IMG/VR virus record: IMGVR_UViG_3300031976_000208
Coordinates: 1-34,893 of that record
Length of the DNA: 34,893 nt
Direction: 5' to 3' (one strand)
Origin: a virus
The stretch's first letter is position 1. Every line of letters starts with the position of its first letter. The position numbers were made by a program, and so were the translations under genes. Positions 15,836 to 20,891 of this stretch are shown here, one piece after another. The notes under the pieces were generated by a model. That model saw only the letters and a list, made by a program, of their open reading frames with translations. It did no database searches and had not been told where the DNA came from.

Positions 15836-15864
15836 ATTATACCATGGAAATTTAATTCTGTCAA
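15836..15864 (-). promoter_or_regulatory. Consensus sigma-70 promoter of the late (leftward) operon
   Basis: Minus strand TTGACA (15864-15859), exactly 17 bp, TATAAT (15841-15836), with an extended -10 (TGG immediately before TATAAT). Every base of both hexamers matches consensus. Predicted start near 15829, about 105 nt upstream of the first late ATG at 15723. It implies use of the host housekeeping polymerase. It would be very strong unless repressed, and repeats around it (TATTTAAGG at 15739, 15907 and 15917; ATTATAAATGTA at 15762 and 15796) are candidate operators. Confidence 0.85.
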
Positions 15865-15906
15865 GACATTTTAAATGTAAGCACCCCGCCGCACTCATTT
15901 TATGTA

Positions 15907-15925
15907 TATTTAAGGCTATTTAAGG
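15907..15925. repeat. Tandem TATTTAAGG repeat
   Basis: TATTTAAGG at 15907-15915 and again at 15917-15925, a 10-bp period, with a third copy at 15739-15747 on the other side of the late promoter. One helical turn spacing is typical of protein-binding sites. Confidence 0.4.
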
Positions 15926-16071
15926 ATACTTTTATGTACATTATTATCACTTATCCTTGTGGTTAACACCTAATATTCCTAATCTGTGTAGTTATACATG
16001 TATATAACGTGGTACGGGGGGTGTGGCAGTGGCATAGGGTGTATAAACTTGGCAAATTGCATGTTTGCAAG

Positions 16072-16142
16072 TGATAATTACTATCATTCGCATTATCATT
16101 CGCAATAAGTCTTTGATTTTGCTAATCATTCTCATTATCAAC
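16072..16142. promoter_or_regulatory. Fur-box-like array, upstream cluster
   Basis: TGATAATTACTATCA (16072-16086) matches the 7-1-7 Fur box TGATAATnATTATCA at all but one position. It runs into two copies of TATCATTCGCA 12 bp apart (16082-16092 and 16094-16104). A third element, TCATTCTCATTATCA (16126-16140), matches less well. The array ends about 25 bp before the first sigma-54-like promoter. The match to the Fur consensus is direct; binding by Fur is inference. It could be the enhancer of a sigma-54 activator with a similar site. Confidence 0.5.
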
Positions 16143-16165
16143 AACTGATATAAGAACAGTTTTCT

Positions 16166-16181
16166 TGGCATGTATCTTGCA
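16166..16181 (+). promoter_or_regulatory. Sigma-54-like promoter P1
   Basis: TGGCATGTATCTTGCA has the invariant GG-N10-GC spacing of -24/-12 promoters and a full TTGC -12 element. It lies about 260 bp before the first early ATG, in the divergent region, directly after the upstream Fur-like cluster. Weakest -24 of the set (TGGCAT rather than TGGCAC). Confidence 0.5.
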
Positions 16182-16184
16182 ATA

Positions 16185-16200
16185 GCACAAACTATGCCAA
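16185..16200 (-). promoter_or_regulatory. Weak minus-strand -24/-12-like site
   Basis: On the minus strand TGGCATAGTTTGTGCT keeps GG-N10-GC, but the -12 element is TGTGC instead of TTGC. It starts 4 bp after P1 and faces the late operon. It may be chance, or a divergent companion promoter. Confidence 0.25.
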
Positions 16201-16230
16201 AATTAAAAAATGTTAATGTAGGAGTATACT

Positions 16231-16246
16231 TGGCACGATTCTTGCT
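16231..16246 (+). promoter_or_regulatory. Sigma-54-like promoter P2
   Basis: TGGCACGATTCTTGCT: TGGCACG and TTGCT match the -24 and -12 consensus (TGGCACG-N4-TTGCA/T). It lies between the upstream Fur-like cluster and the 16247-16323 cluster, immediately before the first copy of the 20-bp direct repeat. Confidence 0.6.
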
Positions 16247-16323
16247 ACTATCCCACTTGCGAATGATTATCACATTGAGAATGAGAATCATTATCAACTA
16301 TCCCACTTGCGAATGAGTCGCAA
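16247..16323. repeat. 20-bp direct repeats enclosing Fur-box-like palindromes
   Basis: ACTATCCCACTTGCGAATGA occurs at 16247-16266 and 16297-16316, exactly 50 bp apart. Between and across them are TGCGAATGATTATCA (16258-16272, 13 of 15 to the 7-1-7 Fur box) and TGAGAATCATTATCA (16282-16296, all but one position). The second copy extends into the inverted repeat TTGCGA-N5-TCGCAA (16307-16323). The cluster ends 17 bp before sigma-54-like P3. It looks like a tandem regulator-binding array. Confidence 0.6.
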
Positions 16324-16339
16324 TTGCAGGTGGGAAGTT

Positions 16340-16355
16340 TGGCACGGCAATTGCA
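16340..16355 (+). promoter_or_regulatory. Sigma-54-like promoter P3, for first early gene
   Basis: TGGCACGGCAATTGCA is a complete match to TGGCACG-N4-TTGCA. Predicted start near 16367, 40 nt before the palindrome at 16406 and about 77 nt before the ATG at 16444. The stretch GAAGTTTGGCACGG...TTGCATATA is repeated almost unchanged at 17119, which supports real function. Confidence 0.68.
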
Positions 16356-16405
16356 TATATCTTATATAACTTTAACATTGTCTAAATTTTGACAAAACCA
16401 AAAAA

Positions 16406-16420
16406 ATCCTAAGTTAGGAT
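16406..16420. repeat. 15-bp palindrome copy 1 (CCTAAGTTAGG family)
   Basis: ATCCTAAGTTAGGAT is a 7-1-7 inverted repeat in the leader of the first early gene, 24 nt before the ATG, followed by AAAACAGA as in copies 2 and 6. No U-run follows, so it is not a terminator. Confidence 0.7.
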
Positions 16421-16443
16421 AAAACAGAAAGCGAGAAAAGAAA

Positions 16444-17022
16444 ATGAATACATTTATTAAAGATATAGAAAATACAATCACTGTAATGAATTATGAATTA
16501 TCAAGTGAAACTAATAAGTTTAAAAAATTAGATGAAAATCTAGATAGCATTATTAATACAAGTGTTAGTGTTATTGAGTGTGAAAATGAAATTAACTTAT
16601 TTAAAGGTAAAAATAAAAAAGCTTTTAGATTACAAACTATTGAGAAAAAAGGCTTAACTAAAGTGTATCAAATAATTCATAAGTTAGGAAAAAATTGTAT
16701 GAAAGTTGTTAAATTAATTGGTTCAAATCCAATAACAACTAAAAATAATTACATTGAAAAAATGGAAAATGGTGGGCGTATTACTACAATTGAGGGATTG
16801 AAAAGTTGTGCAAAACCTACTGAAACAATTGAAAAAACTATTGAAGAAAAAATAGAAAGTTTCATTAAATCAAATACTACTAAAAAAGAGAATGATGAAA
16901 AAATGACAATTGCAGAATTTACCAAGTTGTTTTCTACAGTAGCTCAAAAAATGCATAATGAAAATAATAAAAATGTAGTTGATATGTTACCAACTAAAAA
17001 AGATATTGCCGTAAATGCATAA
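16444..17022 (+). CDS. First early protein (unknown), cassette-like
   Basis: 192 residues, Lys/Asn/Ile/Glu-rich with long helices and no recognised domain; opens MNTFIKDIENTITVMNYELS. Three Cys are scattered and there is no membrane segment. The coding sequence is visibly more A/T-rich than its neighbours. It sits between its own sigma-54-like promoter with palindrome copy 1 and an intrinsic terminator at 17040-17073, the layout of an independently expressed (moron-like) gene. GAGAAAAG lies before the ATG. It could be an early host-takeover protein or a regulator; that is inference. Confidence 0.7.
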   Translation: MNTFIKDIENTITVMNYELSSETNKFKKLDENLDSIINTSVSVIECENEINLFKGKNKKAFRLQTIEKKGLTKVYQIIHKLGKNCMKVVKLIGSNPITTKNNYIEKMENGGRITTIEGLKSCAKPTETIEKTIEEKIESFIKSNTTKKENDEKMTIAEFTKLFSTVAQKMHNENNKNVVDMLPTKKDIAVNA

Positions 17023-17039
17023 ACAATATAAATTATATT

Positions 17040-17073
17040 TGAGGGATTTATTTCCCTCATTTATTTTTTTTTT
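17040..17073 (+). terminator. Intrinsic terminator after first early gene
   Basis: GAGGGA pairs with TCCCTC (6 bp, 6-nt loop TTTATT), extended by one T-A pair, followed by a T-rich run with ten consecutive T shortly after. It lies 18 nt past the stop at 17022. A purine-rich tract and then sigma-54-like promoter P4 follow. Confidence 0.8.
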
Positions 17074-17118
17074 ACTTCCTACTATCCTAAAGGGGGAGAG
17101 GGGAGAGGTGCGAGAAGT

Positions 17119-17134
17119 TGGCACGGATATTGCA
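17119..17134 (+). promoter_or_regulatory. Sigma-54-like promoter P4
   Basis: TGGCACGGATATTGCA is a complete match to TGGCACG-N4-TTGCA. Predicted start near 17145, 15 nt before palindrome copy 2 and 49 nt before the ATG at 17194. It restarts transcription right after the terminator at 17040-17073, which gives it a clear job. Confidence 0.7.
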
Positions 17135-17159
17135 TATACTATGTATAGATTGCTATTAA

Positions 17160-17174
17160 TTCCTAAGTTAGGAA
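17160..17174. repeat. 15-bp palindrome copy 2
   Basis: TTCCTAAGTTAGGAA, perfect 7-1-7 inverted repeat, followed by AAAACAGA. It lies between sigma-54-like P4 and the ribosome site (TTGGAGAC) of the gene at 17194. Confidence 0.72.
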
Positions 17175-17193
17175 AAAACAGATTGGAGACAAA

Positions 17194-17433
17194 ATGACTA
17201 GACGTATCAAATTTGATGGTGGGATTCCATGTAATGTTACATACAGTAACTTGCAATCACACCAAAAAGATTTCTCTAAACATACAGATAGAGAAAGACA
17301 TGAAAAGAATTTTAGAGTGGTGAGTGCAGACCATATCAACGCTATGGAGACACGTAACTATATACAAGCTAAACAATATACACGTGATGCAAATGCTATT
17401 GTTGATGCCTTTGCATGGCTCAAAGATTGCTAG
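17194..17433 (+). CDS. Small early protein (unknown)
   Basis: 79 residues: MTRRIKFDGGIPCNVTYSNL, then a charged His/Arg/Lys section and a C-terminal helix ending AFAWLKDC. GGAG lies 7 nt before the ATG. First gene after sigma-54-like P4 and palindrome copy 2, with copy 3 after its stop. No family recognised. Its size and early place fit a host-takeover or regulatory peptide. Confidence 0.65.
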   Translation: MTRRIKFDGGIPCNVTYSNLQSHQKDFSKHTDRERHEKNFRVVSADHINAMETRNYIQAKQYTRDANAIVDAFAWLKDC

Positions 17434-17453
17434 TTTCAAAGGCTAGTAAAAAA

Positions 17454-17466
17454 TCCTAAGTTAGGA
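17454..17466. repeat. Palindrome copy 3
   Basis: TCCTAAGTTAGGA with a following half-site TTTAGGATAA (17468-17477). It lies in the 73-bp gap between two small early genes. Confidence 0.7.
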
Positions 17467-17506
17467 AATTTAGGATAATAACAACCAAAAAGAAAGGAGC
17501 AGTTTA

Positions 17507-17866
17507 ATGCTTTTTATAAACTTTGAAAAGGTATCTAAGGATACAATAATAAATGGTAGCTTTATTTCAATCAAGATTATGGCTACTTTAACTAAACTCA
17601 AACTTCTATCCTACCTACATTCTGGATACAAGCCAACTATATATAGGAGAGAGCAAGAATTTCCTAACATGAGAAAAGGTTGGTTTGTCAAGATGGGGAG
17701 TGGACAAAAGTCTGGAGAACCATTAATTAGGTTTAATTGGTACAAGCCTTTTAGTGGATGGCGATACTCATCATTCCATGCTTACAATAGGAATGGTAAG
17801 CCTAGAGTATCACAAAACTGGTATGTAGCAATCAAAGGTATGATTGTACAAAAGTTAGTTGGATAA
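17507..17866 (+). CDS. Early protein, aromatic and basic (unknown)
   Basis: 119 residues. AAAGGAG sits 7 nt before the ATG. The C-terminal two-thirds is rich in Trp, Tyr, Arg and Gly (for example RFNWYKPFSGWRYSSFHAYN), suggesting a compact beta-rich nucleic-acid-binding fold. The N-terminal 24 residues may be a weakly ordered lead-in, since an internal Met (MATLTKLKL) could also start it, but without a ribosome site. Flanked by palindrome copies 3 and 4. Function unknown. Confidence 0.65.
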   Translation: MLFINFEKVSKDTIINGSFISIKIMATLTKLKLLSYLHSGYKPTIYRREQEFPNMRKGWFVKMGSGQKSGEPLIRFNWYKPFSGWRYSSFHAYNRNGKPRVSQNWYVAIKGMIVQKLVG

Positions 17867-17881
17867 TTCCTAAGTTAGGAA
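17867..17881. repeat. 15-bp palindrome copy 4
   Basis: TTCCTAAGTTAGGAA immediately after the stop of the previous gene. The palindrome is identical to copy 2. Confidence 0.72.
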
Positions 17882-17925
17882 AAATGGTGGGGAGACAATC
17901 AAGTCTTCCCTTTCCAAACTAATAG

Positions 17926-18043
17926 TCAAGTAAGTAGTGATATTGTCACTATTCACTTGAACATTAGGTGGAGAAAAGCAAAGCAATACTATGGTCGAAG
18001 TAGCATATAAAGTATGTGAAAAGAACCCATGTACCATCTAATG
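17926..18043 (+). ncRNA. Structured intergenic RNA element (candidate)
   Basis: No gene is seen in 17867-18078. Arm 17926-17941 pairs with 17945-17960 (16 positions, one mismatch, two G-U wobbles, 3-nt loop). Next, GAACATTAGGTGG (17959-17971) pairs along all 13 bp, one G-U, with CCATCTAATGTTC (18031-18043), enclosing 59 nt that hold a smaller ATACT/AGTAT pairing. It is not tRNA-like (no T-arm). It could be a leader element for the gene at 18079 or a small phage RNA. Judged by eye only. Confidence 0.4.
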
Positions 18044-18078
18044 TTCTTTAACTGTAACAATTTATATAGGAGTTTACA

Positions 18079-18333
18079 ATGGGAAACCAAATAGTATTAC
18101 CAATAAGAAATAGTGAAGATGGAAAGAAAAGATACGTGTCTATAGTCCAAAATGATATTGGAGAAATAGGTCGTGGCATCAGACATGGAAATTATGGGGA
18201 TAAAGTTGAGATTGCCATATTAGATGAGAACTATGCATACATAGATGATGGCACATTTACGTATGGAGTATTGGGGTTTTTAACTACACCACAATTAGCA
18301 ATAGAATTATTAAAACTAGTAGAGATGGAGTAA
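18079..18333 (+). CDS. Small early protein (unknown)
   Basis: 84 residues: MGNQIVLPIRNSEDGKKRYV, then an acidic beta-rich stretch (VEIAILDENYAYIDDGTFTY) and a C-terminal helix. AGGAG lies 7 nt before the ATG. It sits just downstream of the structured RNA candidate and 3 nt before the next gene, so the two are probably co-translated. No domain recognised. Confidence 0.65.
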   Translation: MGNQIVLPIRNSEDGKKRYVSIVQNDIGEIGRGIRHGNYGDKVEIAILDENYAYIDDGTFTYGVLGFLTTPQLAIELLKLVEME

Positions 18334-18336
18334 GAT

Positions 18337-19038
18337 ATGACTACAATTACAGTTGCAGAACTAAATGATTTATGGAGATGGTGTGAGGATATTGGTCAAT
18401 TTTCTACAGACAGACCAATCAACGACACAAAAAACCATGAGGGGTCGTGTATTCACAGAACACCCTTTTGCAATACTACGTGTTACAATATAAAATTGTA
18501 CAACATCTATCCTAATATGCATGACAGAGATGACAGATGCGAGACGATATGGCAGAAGTTACCTACTGATGTGGAATGGTATGTCAATAATTTCAAACCA
18601 TTCTTTGAACGTAAGAAAAAGCAAACTAAACGTAGGCGATTTATGACTAGAGGCGAGGCTATCAAAGATATGGTAGATGTGTACAGAATACGTGCTATGG
18701 CTCTTGCTGAACCTAATGTTATCTATTGGCTACCAACTAGAGCATGGCAAAGTAAGCACCTCAAGGCTCTTGTAGAGCTTGAACTGATGCCATTGAAGAA
18801 TATTGCACTCAATGCCTCTACAGACCCTACAACTACGTCTGAGGAGTATGCTATGCTACAACAAGATGGGTGGAATACTATGTTCTATGGGGATGATGAT
18901 GGCTATACAGATGTCAAGATGTTTCCATGTCCTAAAACATTCAAAGGTATCAAGGGTCATTGTTCTATCTGCAAGGGTGGGTGTATGTCTCAAGCTACTA
19001 TTGGCAAGAGAAGTGATACTCATTTGATTGAGCATTAA
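18337..19038 (+). CDS. Cys-rich metal-binding protein, Gp88-like
   Basis: 233 residues. Cys clusters stand at both ends: CIHRTPFCNTTCYN (N-terminal) and CPKTFKGIKGHCSICKGGC (C-terminal). Between them are MTRGEAIKDMVDVYRIRAMA, WLPTRAWQSKHLKAL, and NASTDPTT with GWNTMFYGDDDG. I recall similar proteins in actinobacterial and marine phages as 'gene product 88' family, with conserved Cys ends and LPTRAWR/CPKTxKGIKGHCxxC segments. The Cys sets could bind Zn or an Fe-S cluster. Enzymatic role unknown. Palindrome copy 5 follows its stop. Confidence 0.65.
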   Translation: MTTITVAELNDLWRWCEDIGQFSTDRPINDTKNHEGSCIHRTPFCNTTCYNIKLYNIYPNMHDRDDRCETIWQKLPTDVEWYVNNFKPFFERKKKQTKRRRFMTRGEAIKDMVDVYRIRAMALAEPNVIYWLPTRAWQSKHLKALVELELMPLKNIALNASTDPTTTSEEYAMLQQDGWNTMFYGDDDGYTDVKMFPCPKTFKGIKGHCSICKGGCMSQATIGKRSDTHLIEH

Positions 19039-19042
19039 AATA

Positions 19043-19055
19043 TCCTAAGTTAGGA
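19043..19055. repeat. Palindrome copy 5
   Basis: TCCTAAGTTAGGA in the 47-bp gap between the Gp88-like gene and the next small gene. Confidence 0.7.
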
Positions 19056-19085
19056 ATTAACCGTTACCAGTATAGGGAGAGTGTT

Positions 19086-19250
19086 ATGCTGATAAGACCA
19101 ATTACTCCTATTGCCAAATCATTGGCTCACCATAGGAGACGTAAGGCAATTATGCCAATTAAAAAAGACTACAACAAAGAAAAGGAGAAGACAAATGCGA
19201 GACAATTCTACATTCCAAAAGATTCCAGTCAAAAAGAAACCACAAACTAA
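19086..19250 (+). CDS. Small basic early protein (unknown)
   Basis: 54 residues starting MLIRPITPIAKSLAHHRRRK, with GGGAGAG just before the ATG. It is Lys/Arg/His-rich. The 3' end overlaps the next gene by 56 nt in another frame. The strong ribosome site is the main support. The basic character suggests nucleic-acid binding; function unknown. Confidence 0.5.
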   Translation: MLIRPITPIAKSLAHHRRRKAIMPIKKDYNKEKEKTNARQFYIPKDSSQKETTN

Positions 19251-19344
19251 GTATGGTAGACAAGATTGGAAAGTGGCACGTAAATTGCAACGTAACCATA
19301 AGTTTAAATTACAAAACCAAAGATTTGAAAGGGGGTATGTGTAA
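19195..19344 (+). CDS. Small basic early protein (unknown)
   Basis: 49 residues from the ATG at 19195, which has AAAGGAG 7 nt upstream. It is highly basic: KKKPQTKYGRQDWKVARKLQ then RNHKFKLQNQRFERGYV. Stop overlaps the next ATG (TAATG). A complete sigma-54-like promoter (19274-19289) lies inside its coding sequence. Function unknown; probably RNA- or DNA-binding. Confidence 0.58.
   Translation: MRDNSTFQKIPVKKKPQTKYGRQDWKVARKLQRNHKFKLQNQRFERGYV
19274..19289 (+). promoter_or_regulatory. Sigma-54-like promoter P5, intragenic
   Basis: TGGCACGTAAATTGCA is a complete match to TGGCACG-N4-TTGCA, inside the 49-residue gene and on the same strand. Predicted start near 19301, 43 nt before the ATG at 19344. 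It could boost the downstream block of small genes. Coding constraint means chance cannot be excluded for this one site. Confidence 0.5.
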
Positions 19345-19505
19345 TGACTAAAGATACAAAAATAGTAGCTAGAGTTGTAGATTGGCTAGATGCTAATGTT
19401 GAGGAGCAAAGTCTACCTTATGAAGTGAGGCTAGATAGTGCTAGGTTAAGAGACAGTATAGAAACTTGGAGAAATGAATTAACTGACAAAGGAGATACTA
19501 AATGA
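19344..19505 (+). CDS. Small early protein (unknown)
   Basis: 53 residues: MTKDTKIVARVVDWLDANVE, then SLPYEVRLDSARLRDSIETW and a short charged tail. It forms TAATG with the previous gene and ATGA with the next, a translational-coupling chain. It reads as a helical bundle with no Cys. Function unknown. Confidence 0.62.
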   Translation: MTKDTKIVARVVDWLDANVEEQSLPYEVRLDSARLRDSIETWRNELTDKGDTK

Positions 19506-19918
19506 AAATAACTAGAATGACAAGCAATGTCGCAGATAGGGTCAGAGAAGAACTAAAGATATTCTTGTCTGATTTTGTGAGTACCCATGAGATTGAGGGT
19601 ATCAAGGTTGAGTTGGGTAATTGTTCCTATGATGAGGCACAAGCTACGTACCAACTTAAAATTAATGTTGATGGTGTGGAAACTAGAGAACAGAAAGCAC
19701 TCAAGATGTATGCTCAACTAGATGGTATAGATTTGGATAAGAAACATCCGTATCTAACATTGGTGGAGTTTCATCCTAAGAAACGTCAATACCCATATAT
19801 CTATGTGGACAGTCGTAGACCTAACGTTAGGTTTAAGGGTAGCACAGATTGGGCAATAAGAACTTTTGGAAAAGATAACACATGGCAAAAGGAGATGGCT
19901 AATGAATCTAATAAATAA
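19502..19918 (+). CDS. Early protein (unknown)
   Basis: 138 residues: a helical N-terminus (RVREELKIFLSDFVSTH), a beta-like middle (EIEGIKVELGNCSYDEAQAT, YQLKINVDGV), and a C-terminal part with YPYIYVDSRRPNVRFKGSTD. The layout is like a small single-domain alpha/beta protein. AAAGGAG lies upstream. It is coupled to both neighbours (ATGA at the start, a 17-nt overlap at the end). No family recognised. Confidence 0.66.
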   Translation: MKITRMTSNVADRVREELKIFLSDFVSTHEIEGIKVELGNCSYDEAQATYQLKINVDGVETREQKALKMYAQLDGIDLDKKHPYLTLVEFHPKKRQYPYIYVDSRRPNVRFKGSTDWAIRTFGKDNTWQKEMANESNK

Positions 19919-20099
19919 AATTATGACAATGTTTTGTCTAATGATGGGAACTGCATTGTTTGTTATTTCCCTACCTAATATGCTTGATTATGTGGGGTTA
20001 GTTGATATACTATCACACGACATAGCAATTGTATTATTAATAGGTGGGTTCTATCTCATCTCAAACACAAAGGAGAAGACATATGTTAGAAGTAACTAA
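19902..20099 (+). CDS. Small membrane protein, two predicted spans
   Basis: 65 residues from MNLINKIMTMFCLMMGTALF. Two hydrophobic stretches: MTMFCLMMGTALFVISLPNM (about 8-27) and IAIVLLIGGFYLIS (about 43-56). The ATG at 19902 has AAAAGGAG about 8 nt upstream. It lies in the inner membrane by prediction. A small two-span early protein may block superinfection or alter the host envelope; that is inference. Confidence 0.62.
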   Translation: MNLINKIMTMFCLMMGTALFVISLPNMLDYVGLVDILSHDIAIVLLIGGFYLISNTKEKTYVRSN

Positions 20100-20310
20100 G
20101 AAGTCAATCATAAGTGGCAAGACCAATACTATGGAGCTTGACATTTCCCAAGAGCAATTAGACAGATGGGAGAGTGTGGATAAGCAATTAATCCAAGTTG
20201 CTTTCCCTAATCTAAGTTCGTCAGAGAGAGAGTTTTTAATGACTGGTATTACGCCTACGGAGTGGAATGATACCTTTGGGGATGGAGATGAAGATGACCA
20301 CGATGCATGA
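20083..20310 (+). CDS. Conserved small acidic phage protein
   Basis: 75 residues from MLEVTKKSIISGKTNTMELD; AAAGGAG sits 8 nt before the ATG at 20083, so longer frames are not chosen. Core: ISQEQLDRWESVDKQLIQVA, FPNLSSSEREFLMTGITPTE, WNDTFGDGDEDD. I recall the KSxxSGKTxTMxLxxxQEQLxRW...LxxxEREFLxTGITPxEW pattern from many phages, always of unknown function. The acidic tail ends in DDHDA. Confidence 0.7.
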   Translation: MLEVTKKSIISGKTNTMELDISQEQLDRWESVDKQLIQVAFPNLSSSEREFLMTGITPTEWNDTFGDGDEDDHDA

Positions 20311-20539
20311 TATGTTTGTGGCTTATCAAACTCACAAAGGGTTTGCTCAACAACAAGACCTTGAGCCTATTGGGTTCAAGGAATTTACTGGTATATTTAT
20401 ACACTTCAACTCTACTGTTATGCATCAGAGTGTGGCTATATATACTGCATCTAAAAATTCCGAAGTTAGGAAAAAACAGACATACTCATCAGAGGTTGAT
20501 AGGTATGCAATACAATTAGCAAAGGAGACTATTCAATGA
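20294..20539 (+). CDS. Small early protein carrying palindrome copy 6
   Basis: 81 residues from MTTMHDMFVAYQTHKGFAQQ; GGAG is 6 nt before the ATG at 20294. It overlaps the previous gene by 17 nt and the next by 4 nt. The palindrome copy 6 (20458-20472) lies within its codons (KNSEVRKKQ). C-terminal helix ends in IQLAKETIQ. No domain recognised. Confidence 0.62.
   Translation: MTTMHDMFVAYQTHKGFAQQQDLEPIGFKEFTGIFIHFNSTVMHQSVAIYTASKNSEVRKKQTYSSEVDRYAIQLAKETIQ
20458..20472. repeat. 15-bp palindrome copy 6 (one mismatch, intragenic)
   Basis: TTCCGAAGTTAGGAA followed by AAAACAGA, as in copies 1 and 2. It differs by one base from the family (G for T in the left arm) and lies inside a coding sequence. 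Confidence 0.6.
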
Positions 20540-20889
20540 AAGCCTATTTTATTAATGCCAAAGATGAACTTATTGTAGAGGTGGACTGTAAAGACTACCA
20601 CCATAAAAAAGAGTTGCTTAACTGTAGCTACATAGAATTATACCCATATCCTATAAAGGGGAATGATATGTGGACAGATGAAGAGGCTAATCTACGTGAG
20701 TCCAACTATTTGTTTCAGCTAGATGATATCATAGTCAGTGGCAATGCAGTCATTATGAGTTATGATGAAGAGGGAGATAGTGCTGATGTCAAAAACTTGA
20801 CCATAGAAGAATTGAAGTCTAGGGTTACGTTCAAGGGCAAGAGGTTTATTGACCATAGTAAATTAAAATTTGAAGTTGTGGAGTGGTAA
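20536..20889 (+). CDS. Acidic early protein (unknown)
   Basis: 117 residues: MKAYFINAKDELIVEVDCKD at the start, then YIELYPYPIKGNDMWTDEEA, and a C-terminal FQLDDIIVSGNAVIMSYDEE and GDSADVKNLTIEELKSRVTF. The last section resembles a small beta-rich domain seen in other phage early proteins, but I cannot name it. Acidic and mostly beta. ATGA overlap with the previous gene. Function unknown. Confidence 0.65.
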   Translation: MKAYFINAKDELIVEVDCKDYHHKKELLNCSYIELYPYPIKGNDMWTDEEANLRESNYLFQLDDIIVSGNAVIMSYDEEGDSADVKNLTIEELKSRVTFKGKRFIDHSKLKFEVVEW

Positions 20890-20891
20890 CA

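Noticed and set aside
16051-16068. TGGCAAATTGCATGTTTGCA as another -24/-12 promoter
   Set aside because: The GC after GG falls at 6 or 14 bases, not 10.
15992-16297. Minus-strand 101-codon frame across the divergent region
   Set aside because: It spans the Fur-like arrays and sigma-54-like sites; its Met/Ile/Arg repeats are the translated palindromes, and it has no ribosome site.
16389-16420. Sigma-70 promoter from TTGACA at 16389
   Set aside because: The best -10 (TAGGAT) is 20 bp away and lies in the palindrome; spacing is too long.
18012-18042. 16-codon frame MVEVAYKVCEKNPCTI in the structured gap
   Set aside because: Very short, its ribosome site is too far, and it lies within the base-paired region.
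17959-18043. tRNA at the GAACATT...AATGTTC stem
   Set aside because: There is no TTCGA-type T-arm, no anticodon arm and the closing stem is 13 bp rather than 7.
16406-20472. CRISPR array made of the CCTAAGTTAGG repeats
   Set aside because: Spacing is irregular (hundreds to more than a thousand bp), genes lie between copies, and the repeat is only 13-15 bp.
20307-20519. Plus-strand 70-codon frame starting MICLWLIK
   Set aside because: It lies wholly inside the 20294-20539 gene, which has the better SD and neat overlaps with both neighbours.
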